From Antedon mediterranea (Eukaryota; Echinodermata; Crinoidea; Comatulida; Antedonidae): a stretch of DNA of 64,000 bases. Positions 1 through 10,828 of this stretch are shown here, in pieces. The stretch spans positions 7,755,001 through 7,819,000 of the forward strand of contig NC_092677.1 of NCBI RefSeq assembly GCF_964355755.1. The letters are read 5' to 3'. The number at the start of each line of letters is the position of its first letter. Position 1 is the stretch's first letter. Below the pieces are notes generated by a model. That model ran no database searches, was not told where the DNA came from, and saw nothing but the letters and a program-made list of their open reading frames with translations. Both the position numbers and the translations under genes were made by a program.

Positions 1-730
1 GCATTACAACATGTAAGTATTCATATATCTTAGTTCTCTTAAAGATTACAACAACGGACCTGTATTTATTTTGGTACTAGGCCTAAATCTCAACCTACAC
101 GGCAATTGACGATATTCCAGTTGCCTGCAGCTAGTTAGATATCAGGGAGTTATCTAAATTATTAACTCCCTGGACTTAATAATACAATACAGTTTAAAAT
201 AAATAGGCCTAGCACAAGGATTATACTTAATGGCCAGATCTAGATTTGATTGCAATGGAGGTAAACCTATAAATGTCAGTTATTGTTATCTATAAAATCA
301 AATTAGGCCTATAATAATTATTTAAGGAGTGTCCAAATACGCCTTATACGATTGGAATATTTGAATAATTAATTATCTTTTGTGGTTAAGTACCACCTTT
401 ATTTATTCACTGTTTCATAAATGATAATTTCAGAATTTGTATACATTTTCTACCTGTTTTCGTTTTCTGAAAACAGTGAAGTAGGGACTTTGGGAAAAAT
501 CCTTCGTGAGGACAGCTATATACAGGACAGTAAATAAGGAGGGCGTCATTATATTGATTTATTAAACATATAATGAAATGTTATGTTCTTATAAAATTAG
601 CCCGAAATGAGTTTTCCATTGATTACAGTAAATATTATTATCATAATTTCATCAATATAGGGATTACACAATCCTTTAGTGTAATGGGCCTTTAAATAAA
701 TATGTATTTTTCATCATAAAAGGATTTTAT
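1..730. other. AT-rich non-coding stretch
   Basis: No open frame with protein-like composition on either strand. The stretch is AT-rich with a few TAGGCCTA-type motifs. I see no gene, RNA or clear repeat boundary here. Confidence 0.5.
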
Positions 731-734
731 GCTA

Positions 735-1715
735 GAACTATAGGATAACCATCTATGCTTCTTTTGATGAAAATAATATTTCCACACGTCCAATTAAATG
801 ACGTCATAATTAGTAAGAAATAATATAATTCATTCATCTTTTATTACAAATTAGTTTTTATTTTTATTTATTTTTATTTCAACAATATTTTATGAGGGTG
901 GTCCATCCAGCATCAGCTGATCATTAGGGACCCTCAAATAAAACAAACAGTAAATACAAAATAAACTATAAAAACACAAAATTAACAAAGATATAAAAAA
1001 TAAATATATATATATATATATATACAAAAATACAGTATGCCAACAATGAAAGAAGGATAAAAAGAATGGTGGTACATTATTATAAATATAAAGGAAAAAC
1101 GTGGTTAATACAATAGCTTCATCCATCTACCATGTAGATTGGATGATGGAAGAGCAAAATCATAAATACATTTCGTGACCATATTGCCTGTCCTCCCCAA
1201 CCTGCACAACATGCAATACACCATCTTACGCTGTATTTCATAGAATGACCAAATCGGTTTTCTATAAACATGGTACTGGCACTGCATGACCTAGGTTTAT
1301 TAAGAAGCAGGCATAAGGCATTGTTGATGCACACCTTTAGTTCTTCCATAGATTTTACATTAAAATTTGCCCACAGAGAAGCACAGTATTATTACATTTA
1401 TTACAATATGTTTTAAACAAAAAACACTTTATGTTTTTAGAGCATCTTGTTCTACATAGTGTATTAGCTCTAATGCACAATGACCTGTACTGTCTTTGAT
1501 ATCCATACAGACAGAATAACATACCTGCATATCATACGTTAATGAGTATTTTTCACACATATGAATTAGATGTTGCAGGCAGATGTGCAATAAGTACCAC
1601 CATCTGCGTAACTTATAAGGTTGTTTTTATTGATCTTGACGTCATTTGATTGCAATCAAAAATATTATCAGCATCAAATTGTATCCTATAGTTCTATAGA
1701 ATGAACATCCTTTAA
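735..1715. repeat. Inverted arms (MITE-like) enclosing a LINE remnant
   Basis: The left arm (about 735-815) contains AGAACTATAGGATAACCAT and ATTAAATGACGTCAT. Its reverse complement recurs, diverged, at about 1636-1705 (GACGTCATTTGATTG and TATCCTATAGTTCT). A compact pair of the same arms lies at 2240-2410. I infer a MITE family, with this copy enlarged by a LINE fragment between the arms. Boundaries are approximate. Confidence 0.4.
855..1370 (-). mobile_element. LINE (non-LTR retrotransposon) 3' remnant
   Basis: On the minus strand two overlapping frames (about 1349-1119 and 1287-1105) encode pieces that read like the C-terminal end of a LINE reverse-transcriptase polyprotein. One contains NNALCLLLNKPRSCSASTMF; the other contains a K-C-I-Y-D-F-A-L-P-S-S-N run. 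Needing two frames implies a frameshift. Downstream on that strand are an AT microsatellite and an A-rich AAATAAAAATAAAT tail near 855-880, as expected at a LINE 3' end. No reverse-transcriptase core remains, so this is a dead, heavily 5'-truncated copy. The LINE clade is not resolved. Confidence 0.5.
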
Positions 1716-2239
1716 AAATAAACTAACATACGTAAATGTAATATATTATCGAAGACTGAATTGATTGCTCATGTACTATTTAAAACATATTCAATTGTTT
1801 TAATTAATACTATTATAAAAAGAAAGTTGTTATAATCAGATATTCATATTAGGCTATTGTCCTGGATGGTAAATGGATGTCCTACCCTTATTTCTTATGT
1901 AAAAATAAATTGTAGAAAAATAGGGTTTACAGATAAATAACAGAATAAGTAATGTAAGTTACTGTAAATGCTTATAATAAAGACTGATTATTACAGTATT
2001 CAGACCTGTAGGACATAACTGTTCATGATTAAATTTTGTTTTTTTGCGCAAATAAAATCTTGAAATATTTTACTATAGGCCTAGATAATGAAAGTGTAAT
2101 ATCCACGATGTCTTGGTCAAGACTTTTATAACACACCTTAGTAGATGTCACTTAAATTGATTGAATGATTGTGGCTCACATGATACCGTATTCAATAAAA
2201 AAAAAAAAAATTAAATAGATAAATCTGCATTTTCATTCT

Positions 2240-2410
2240 TGAACTATAGGATAACCATAATATGTTCACACGTCCAATAAAAATAATGATAATATATATA
2301 TATTTTATTTCTCTTATTGATAATTACCTCATTTGATTGGATTAAAACAAAAAGTACGTTGATCAAAGCCAGCATAAATGGTTACCGTATCCTATTAGTT
2401 TTAAAATGAA
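2240..2410. repeat. Compact MITE with ACTATAGGATAACCAT arms
   Basis: The left arm GAACTATAGGATAACCAT at about 2241 is matched in inverted orientation by ATGGTTACCGTATCCTATTAG at about 2380-2400, with CACACGTCCAAT and CATTTGATTGG as inner landmarks. This is the short form of the arms seen at 735 and 1700. The 2.3-kb duplicated unit starts inside its right arm. Confidence 0.4.
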
Positions 2411-4637
2411 CATTTTTCGAATTTATTTTGTGTTATGTAAGAAACTTTAGGCTTTTAAATGTTAAAAGTAGGTATGTTATAAAACAACTAATGAATGTTT
2501 ATATATATGGAACAAATAATTTCATTCGCCAAAAGATGAAACAATGTATATTTTCAGCTCATGAAATTATTGTACCATTGCAATAAACTATTTGTATAAC
2601 AATGCATTTATATAATAATAAAGTAATAATATATTATACACAAAATAAATCATTAATCAAACAGCAAATATTCTCGAATGTTCCGATCTAAAACTATGTT
2701 TACACAAAACCTGCTATTATTTCATCACAAGACCAAAAGACAAAACTAAATACCATTAAATTGAACAGATTACTACGCGACCATATTTTCATTAAACCAA
2801 AGTGTGTTGCACAATTAAATATATACGTGCACCTGCTGGCCAAGTTACAACATAACTGCTATTGCCGTTTTCGAGATCTGCGACGAACAAAAAATGAGCA
2901 GAAAAATGAAATGTTTGACCGCTTTACAGAGAGCGAAAGCCTGGAGCGATGGACTAATTACTCTAGTAGCTAGATCAACTTTCGTATGCACTTTGAGGTC
3001 CAGAGAATTTGACTTCAAAAATTGGTTTTATTTAAAAAAAATGTGTAACAAATAACAAAATGTATATTTCGAACAATTTAAGACCTAATTCAAGTGTCTA
3101 CGATCAGTATAGTTACGGAGATACACGCCCTGGGTTGTGGGTCAAAGGTCAGAAATGGCATTTCCGATCATTTTTGACTAACATGTCCCATTAGATTGAA
3201 TATAAATGTATACCTTCAGATCAATTTGAGATCAAAATTACCTAGCTGTGACCAGTGGTTGTCGAGATTTAAGGACATATTGGTGTTTGGTCTTACACTC
3301 CTTTCACCGTGACATTTTGACCTTTCGCCACACTTTAAAAAAAAAAACATTTTATCAACAATCTCTTTTTGCTTTTCGAATCATGTCTATAATCCTATTC
3401 ACAGTTGAGCAGACTTTATTTCTTTCAACACAAGTATATAGGCCTAGCCTATACAACAGTAGGATAATTCCTAAAAATAATGTAAGTTACCGTATTATTT
3501 AATTAGGCTTATATAGACTAGCCTAGTACAGTAGGTCTAATTTCTGTCAGACCGATTAAGTACCTTCCTACTGGTTTATTATATAAACACATAAGGTTTA
3601 ATTTCAATGTAGTACAAATTAACGATGTTCATTCATTGTGATGAAAACTTTCGTTCATAAAAATAAAGTAAACATTTAAGACAGCCTCTTGGCTTACCCT
3701 TAAGTGAAAAGGTGAACAATTATAGGCCTAGAAGTGTTCATATTTGGTACTACTAGATCTTACATAATCATATAGTGGAACAAAATGGTTTAAGTCATCT
3801 TTGAGGCCAAATGCCATCTAATTTGTATTCTAATAGACTTGAAAACAAAAATAGACAAATTATCTTACCATGTTTCTATGTTACTAATACTAGCCATTAT
3901 TAAAAAAATATTATTTAATAAAATCATCAATATTTAAAAAAATGCTATTATTTCATCACATGCGACATGTAGTTAATTTATATAAACCCTACTTATAATG
4001 TGATTTTTAAGTGCTATTATTAAAAAAAAAACATTTTTTAACCAAACATTTGGGTTATTTTGGAACAATTAAATTTTAGATCATTAGGCTTTTAAATGTT
4101 AAAAGTAGGTATGTTATAAAATAACGAAATGGAACAAATAATTTTATTCGAAAACATTGTCTTTCAGCTCATGAAATTGTTGTACCATCGCAATTAAGAG
4201 CCATTGTCTGTAAAAATCAAAGATTTGGTGGCAGATGTAAAAAAATGGATTTCTCTCAAATTTTTACCATGAATAGACATTTCAATAAAAAGCATATCTA
4301 CAACATTCATTTTAATTTTTAGCCTCCGTTGCCATGACAACGGTCAATTATCCAAATGTTGATGTTTTTGCCATTTTTCAAAGATTTTCTATAGTGAAAA
4401 AGTACAAACTTGTATACTTATTCTAACCAAAAATACTTACAGTATACAGTTTTTGTTTATAGCAGTGTAAACAACATGTATTGAGTTCCATTTAATGTAG
4501 AAAAAAAATAATTACAAAATGGAGTTTGGTTGATACCATTATTTTAAAAAGAGGTGTTTTTAAAAAATATTTTTTTTATAAAAGTATACCTCATAAACGT
4601 ACCTATAACTTCCAAAGTGGTGTTTTTAAATCAATGA
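2340..4637. repeat. 2.3-kb tandem duplication, copy 1
   Basis: This block is repeated head to tail at 4638-6935 with an offset of 2,298-2,299 bp and only scattered differences, such as GACCAAAAG versus GACTAAAAG, CTCTAG versus CTTTAG, and a one-base change in an A run. Small open frames (70 and 84 codons) occur in both copies, but they look conserved only because the duplication is young. Their composition is not protein-like and I call no gene. Confidence 0.85.
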
Positions 4638-6935
4638 GGATTAAAACAAAAATTACGTTGATCAAAGCCAGCATAAATGGTTACCGTATCCTATTAGTTT
4701 TAAAATGAACATTTTTCGAATTTATTTTGTGTTATGTAAGAAACTTTAGGCTTTTAAATGTTAAAAGTAGGTATGTTATAAAACAACTAATGAATGTTTA
4801 TATATATGGAACAAATAATTTCATTCGCCAAAAGATGAAACAATGTATATTTTCAGCTCATGAAATTATTGTACCATTGCAATAAACTATTTGTATAACA
4901 ATGCATTTATATAATAATAAAGTAATAATATATTATACACAAAATAAATCATTAATCAAACAGCAAATATTCTCGAATGTTCCGATCTAAAACTATGTTT
5001 ACACAAAACCTGCTATTATTTCATCACAAGACTAAAAGACAAAACTAAATACCATTAAATTGAACAGATTACTACGCGACCATATTTTCATTAAACCAAA
5101 GTGTGTTGCACAATTAAATATATACGTGCACCTGCTGGCCAAGTTACAACATAACTGCTATTGCCGTTTTCGAGATCTGCGACGAACAAAAAATGAGCAG
5201 AAAAATGAAATGTTTGACCGCTTTACAGAGAGCGAAAGCCTGGAGCGATGGACTAATTACTTTAGTAGCTAGATCAACTTTCGTATGCACTTTGAGGTCC
5301 AGAGAATTTGACTTCAAAAATTGGTTTTATTTAAAAAAATGTGTAACAAATAACAAAATGTATATTTCGAACAATTTAAGACCTAATTCAAGTGTCTACG
5401 ATCAGTATAGTTACGGAGATACACGCCCTGGGTTGTGGGTCAAAGGTCAGAAATGGCATTTCCGATCATTTTTGACTAACATGTCCCATTAGATTGAATA
5501 TAAATGTATACCTTCAGATCAATTTGAGATCAAAATTACCTAGCTGTGACCAGTGGTTGTCGAGATTTAAGGACATATTGGTGTTTGGTCTTACACTCCT
5601 TTCACCGTGACATTTTGACCTTTCGCCACACTTTAAAAAAAAAAACATTTTATCAACAATCTCTTTTTGCTTTTCGAATCATGTCTATAATCCTATTCAC
5701 AGTTGAGCAGACTTTATTTCTTTCAACACAAGTATATAGGCCTAGCCTATACAACAGTAGGATAATTCTTAAAAATAATGTAAGTTACCGTATTATTTAA
5801 TTAGGCTTATATAGACTAGCCTAGTACAGTAGGTCTAATTTCTGTCAGACCGATTAAGTACCTTCCTACTGGTTTATTATATAAACACATAAGGTTTAAT
5901 TTTAATGTAGTACAAATTAACGATGTTCATTCATTGTGATGAAAACTTTCGTTCATAAAAATAAAGTAAACATTTAAGACAGCCTTTTGGCTTACCCTTA
6001 AGTGAAAAGGTGAACAATTATAGGCCTAGAAGTGTTCATATTTGGTACTACTAGATCTTACATAATCATATAGTGGAACAAAATGGTTTAAGTCATCTTT
6101 GAGGCCAAATGCCATCTAATTTGTATTCTAATAGACTTGAAAACAAAAATAGACAAATTATCTTACCATGTTTCTATGTTACTAATACTAGCCATTATGA
6201 AAAAAATATTATTTAATAAAATCATCAATATTTAAAAAAATGCTATTATTTCATCACATGCGACATGTAGTTAATTTATATAAACCCTACTTATAATGTG
6301 ATTTTTAAGTGCTATTATTAAAAAAAAAACATTTTTTAACCAAACATTTGGGTTATTTTGGAACAATTAAATTTTAGATCATTAGGCTTTTAAATGTTAA
6401 AAGTAGGTATGTTATAAAATAACGAAATGGAACAAATAATTTTATTCGAAAACATTGTCTTTCAGCTCATGAAATTGTTGTACCATCGCAATTAAGAGCC
6501 ATTGTCTGTAAAAATCAAAGATTTGGTGGCAGATGTAAAAAAATGGATTTCTCTCAAATTTTTACCATGAATAGACATTTCAATAAAAAGCATATCTACA
6601 ACATTCATTTTAATTTTTAGCCTCCGTTGCCATGACAACGGTCAATTATCCAAATTTTGATGTTTTTGCCATTTTTCAAAGATTTTCTATAGTGAAAAAG
6701 TACAAACTTGTATACTTATTCTAACCAAAAATACTTACAGTATACAGTTTTTGTTTATAGCAGTGTAAACAACATGTATTGAGTTCCATTTAATGTAGAA
6801 AAAAAATAATTACAAAATGGAGTTTGGTTGATACCATTATTTTAAAAAGAGGTGTTTTTAAAAAATTTTTTTTTTATAAAAGTATACCTCATAAACGTAC
6901 CTATAACTTCCAAAGTGGTGTTTTTAAATCAATGA
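4638..6935. repeat. 2.3-kb tandem duplication, copy 2
   Basis: Second copy of the unit, beginning at GATTAAAACAAAAATTACG and ending near AAATCAATGAGG. The sequence after it (from about 6936) is unique relative to copy 1. The terminal ~450 bp resemble, in inverted orientation, the sequence at 9,850-10,400. Confidence 0.85.
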
Positions 6936-7030
6936 GGTTTTTTAATTTGATAGTCAATAGCTTTGTCAACAATAAATCACGAAAAAAACACTGGGGTAAA
7001 TTTCGTACATAGGTTTTGTGTTGCCAGGAA
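6470..7030 (+). repeat. Left arm of a long, diverged inverted repeat
   Basis: Landmarks in order are TTAAGAGCCATTGTCTGTAA, a GGTTGATACCATTATTTTAA block, CCAAAGTGGTGTTTTTAAA, CACTGGGGTAAATTT and GTGTTGCCAGGAAAA. The same landmarks occur in reverse complement between 10,400 and 9,850. The homology covers the end of the 2.3-kb unit plus about 100 bp beyond it. Confidence 0.55.
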
Positions 7031-7299
7031 AATACGAAAAATACAAAACATATAACAAAATATCAACAAACAAAACACATGAAACACAATTTAAATATGG
7101 CTAATCCAATAATAAAATGTATATATGGCTTGTCATAATGCTACTAGAGTCATACGAATAGTTTAGATAAAATAGGAGAATGTGTTGCCAGGTTTATTTC
7201 AATTAATTGCCAGAAAAACAGTATTTTGCATTGAAATATTTAGTTGATGGAAAATAATGTTAAACTTGGAAATAATTGAGTCAATGGTTTTTATAAATT

Positions 7300-8229
7300 T
7301 TTAAATCTATTTTGTGTAAAGAGATACAGAAAGACCTCCCAAAAAATCTGACCTTGTAAATAGGTCATTTGAGGTCAAAAGGGGTCAGAATGCAAAACAG
7401 GACAGGTCCCACTTTACTACAACTATTAATGTTTGATCAAAATTTACAAGATAGTTCATAACAATTCTCAACAATTTTCATATTTTACCTATAGTGTTAC
7501 CTTAGCAACCATTTCTATGTGTAACTAAGGAAAGTAATTTTTTAAAAAACGTAAAAAATGGCGTTTTTATAAATACAAAGAATTGATTGCATTTGTAATT
7601 TTTCTCAATTTGACTTCTACTGCATTCCATTAATGACAAACTTGACCTTGTAAATTAATTCATTTTGAGGTCAACATTTTACCATAGTAACTGTTTCTAT
7701 GCGAAAATTTAAAAAAAATAAGGGGTTTTTCATAAATACAAAACATTTTTTCTACATAGTTTTACATTTCTACTTTTTGCCAAATTTACTTTAAACACTG
7801 AATCCTAATAATCTCAGAAAGAAAGTCTTGACGAATCTGAATAAAGGTAAAAAAGCGTTTAGTGTTATCTTAAACCTGTTTACGTAACAAATGATATTTA
7901 AAAAAAAAATTAAATATGGAGTTTCATGAAAAAAAAAATATTTTACATATTGAGGTCAAATGACATCAACATTTTACCTATAGTGTATTGTAGCAACTGT
8001 TTCTATACGTAACTAAGTACAATATTTTTAATATGGGGTTTCATGACTACAAACAATTGATTACATAGCTTTACTACCTTTTTCCAAATTTACTTATCTA
8101 CTGAATCCCAGAAAATGTCTGACCTTGTGAAAGGGTCATTTGTTGGGTCAAGTTATGTCAAAATGTATTATTTATGTTATCTTAGAACCTGTTTCTATGC
8201 GTAACTAAGGATAATTGTTTTTTTAAATA
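7300..8229. repeat. Degenerate ~300-bp repeat with AGGTCA-like half sites
   Basis: Several diverged copies share TGACCTTGTRAA, TTTGAGGTCAA, a purine-poor spacer, CTATAGTGTTACCTTAGCAACC, TTTCTATGCGTAACTAAGG and AATATGGGGTTTCATGA. Copies can be followed near 7345, 7640, 7940, 8110 and, after an inserted element, near 8820. No coding potential was seen. Confidence 0.5.
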
Positions 8230-8760
8230 CAGTTGAACCTCCCGTAAGCGGCCACCCTCGGGACCTGGAAAAGTGGCCGCTTACGGGCGGTGACCCCTTA
8301 CGGGAGGTTCTGCCGATAAAGGGCCAAAATCACTTATTATAGCTATATACGATATTCTTAACGAAACGAGCGTCTCAATTTTCCAGCTAATTGTAGGCCT
8401 ATTATTATTTATAATCAGGTGGTTTAGTATTTTTTAGCATTTTCAGACAAATTTTAAAAACTTTTATCATATGAAAAATGGTCGGTCAAAATCTGTGTAG
8501 TTTTCTCATCTCTTCACAGTAATGTTTTTAAAACCTCTTCAAAATAAAGCTAATATATAAAGAAATACAATAAACATGCACCTCTAATTCATAGGTCCAT
8601 GCAATAAGTATCACATTTTTCGATTGGCCGCTTACAAAAAATCTCATTTTTAGTATAAAAAGGTGCCCGCAGCTGCTTACGGTAAGCACCAAATGCACTA
8701 ATTAGATAGGAAGAACAAACAGGCTTTTCAAAGTGCGTCCGTTAAGGGAGGTGGCCGCTG
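8230..8760. mobile_element. Non-autonomous DNA transposon, CAG...CTG ends, TAAATA target duplication
   Basis: The left end CAGTTGAACCTCCCGTAAGC and the right end, read on the other strand as CAGCGGCCACCTCCC, form related terminal inverted repeats. TAAATA directly flanks both ends (8224-8229 and 8761-8766). The surrounding degenerate repeat resumes after the element, consistent with insertion into it. The first 80 bp can fold in two ways: 8241-8254 pairs either with 8273-8287 or, shifted left from 8235, with 8297-8310. There is no coding capacity. CAG termini suggest a hAT-like origin, but a 6-bp duplication is not typical of that group. Confidence 0.6.
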
Positions 8761-8769
8761 TAAATAAAA

Positions 8770-9180
8770 TATGGGGTTTTCATGAATAAAAATAATCACA
8801 GAAGAAAGTGCTTACGAATATGACCTTGTGAAACGGTAATTTGAAAATGCAAATAAGGCATGCCTGCTAATAATCTACAAATTTAAATTTGTATGAGATA
8901 AATATGCAAAATCTAAAGAATATCTCATTTTTAGTTACCATAGTAACTGGTGCTATGCATAACTAAGAGAAATTAAATAATTATCAGATAATTATTAATT
9001 AATAATTAATACTGAATCCAACCATCACATTAAAAAAAATATAGAATTTAAAACCAATATTTAATAATAAAGTGTGATATTTTACATGCTGACCTTAAAT
9101 GAAATGAAATTTCAAATCAGGGCTTCAATATTTGTTATGTAGCATTAACATACCTGAGTATATCATTGACTTTTGATTGG
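8770..9180. repeat. Continuation of the degenerate ~300-bp repeat, then AT-rich DNA
   Basis: AATATGGGGTTTTCATGAAT, TGACCTTGTGAAACGG and GTTACCATAGTAACTGG at 8770-8960 continue the repeat interrupted by the element at 8230-8760. Nothing further is recognised to 9180. Confidence 0.4.
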
Positions 9181-9189
9181 TTCTATTTT

Positions 9190-9530
9190 GGGGAGGGGAA
9201 AGTGGTGGATCCAGGACTTTTAAATAGTTAGGTGGTTGAAGGCGAGGGTCTAAAAACTTAACTTTATGTCCTATCTTTTGCATTGCAATTTTTAACTTGG
9301 GGTGGGTGGGGGCTTGGAGAAAGGGGAGGGTGGGATGGAGTGGGATGGAGGAGTTGGAATCCGTCTATTCTTTGGGGCGATGGTAGCGGCAGTGTGGGTG
9401 GTGCTTGAATGCATGCATTTGACACTCTATAGTGGATGATCGACCAAAGTGTTGCAGTTTATCTTTTTGTGGTTATAGTCGGGGGGGGGGGGAGGGGTGG
9501 TAGTCGAAAGTGGTGGTGGATGGGCATGTG
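9190..9530 (+). other. G-rich tract with quadruplex-forming potential
   Basis: Runs of three or more G recur: the GGGGAGGGG region at 9192, GGGGTGGGTGGGGG at about 9300, GGGGAGGGTGGG at about 9324, and a pure G run followed by AGGGG at 9481-9497. The rest of the region is AT-rich, so the strand asymmetry is sharp. An open frame through it is low complexity and not called. Confidence 0.5.
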
Positions 9531-9839
9531 GGATCTGCTTAGGTTAGCAAATAAAAGAAGTAAACAAATGAAAGAGGAGCTTCAAAATAAGAGAGGAGTA
9601 ATCTGTTGCAAAGATTAAAATTCACAACGATCTGATAATTTATTCAAATTTCCAGAGGATATAACCTATAAAATGACATTAAAACTGGGAATTACAGAAT
9701 CTATAATTAAAAAATAAATTTTTTTCTCACAACATAACTAGAACTATATAAAACATTAAGAATTTTTCTGACCAATGAGTTTCAAATCAAATAATCAAAG
9801 AAAATAAAATGTTTTTACTAATATACCATGTTTTTTTTT

Positions 9840-10410
9840 TATAAAAATGCCTATGTTTCTCGCAACACTGCTTGTAGATTTTAAATTTACCCCAGTATTT
9901 TATTTTAGAAAACAATTATTAAACATTAGAACTACCTATTTGTAATAAATCAGCTAAAAAAATACACCACTTTGGGCGTTATGGTGAAGTAAAGTTTAGT
10001 TGCATTGAACAATTTTAAAAAAGTGAAAAACACCCCTTTTTAAATAAATGGTATCTCCCAAAGTATGAAATAAAAAAAAATAAAAAAATTTGAAACAGGT
10101 ACACAATGCATTGTTATTATGCATACACTAATTATTTTTTATAATTAAATGAACAACACAAAAATATCGTTCATCAAAGTAGTACCAATATCCATTTTAA
10201 AAAACCTTAAAAAAGGACAAAATTTGTCAAAAACACAAATTTGGCCGTTGCCATGGAAATATACGTGTGAAATAAAAAATACTTCATATTTGATTTCTCT
10301 CAACACATATATAGCCATGTGCAAAATTTGAAAGAAATCCATTTTTTTGAGTCTGCCACTCTTTTTGATATTTCTCTGATTCTTACAGACAATGGCTCTT
10401 AAGTATTTGT
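9840..10410 (-). repeat. Right arm of the long inverted repeat
   Basis: In reverse complement this block carries the same ordered landmarks as 6470-7030: GCCATTGTCTGTAAG, AAAAAATGGATTTCT, CATGGCAACGG, GGTGTTTTT, CAAAGTGGTGTA and ACTGGGGTAAATTT. Divergence is clearly greater than between the two tandem 2.3-kb copies, so it is an older member of the same family. Confidence 0.5.
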
Positions 10411-10828
10411 ATAACCATGAAGCTATAAAATTGTATAGCTCCATGGTATAACAATGCATTTATATAATAATAAAGTAATACTTTATATTATACACAAAAC
10501 GAAATAAACAAAATGATTAATCAAACAGCAAATATTTTTGAATCGATAATAACTACAACTATTCTACTACTCAATTATTTAATAAAGCATATTATGCAAT
10601 TGTTTGATATCAAGTGATTTTTAAATAATAGTAATGCATAGGGCCTATAAAGCGCTATAAAATAAGAACGACATCGCATTATTATTTATGCTACATAAGA
10701 CCCAATTGGAAATTAATTATGTTCTTCTTTGTATATATATATATTATATTTTTTATCATAATATAAATCAGCCTACAAAAAAGAACGTCAGCCGTTATAG
10801 AATTGTTTGAACTGGATTAGATGATAAC
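10411..10828. other. Non-coding sequence upstream of the Ig gene
   Basis: The AT-rich stretch includes a partial match to the 2.3-kb unit (ACAATGCATTTATATAATAA near 10450). Promoter elements of the downstream gene cannot be identified with confidence. Confidence 0.4.

Noticed and set aside
3248-5800. 84-codon frames present in both 2.3-kb copies
   Set aside because: Conservation is due to the recent duplication. No start context, domain or codon signature supports a gene.
9436-9618. 60-codon frame with a glycine run
   Set aside because: It arises from the G-rich tract; low complexity only.
10149-10459. Overlapping 60- and 104-codon frames on both strands
   Set aside because: They lie in the inverted-repeat arm and no domain is visible.
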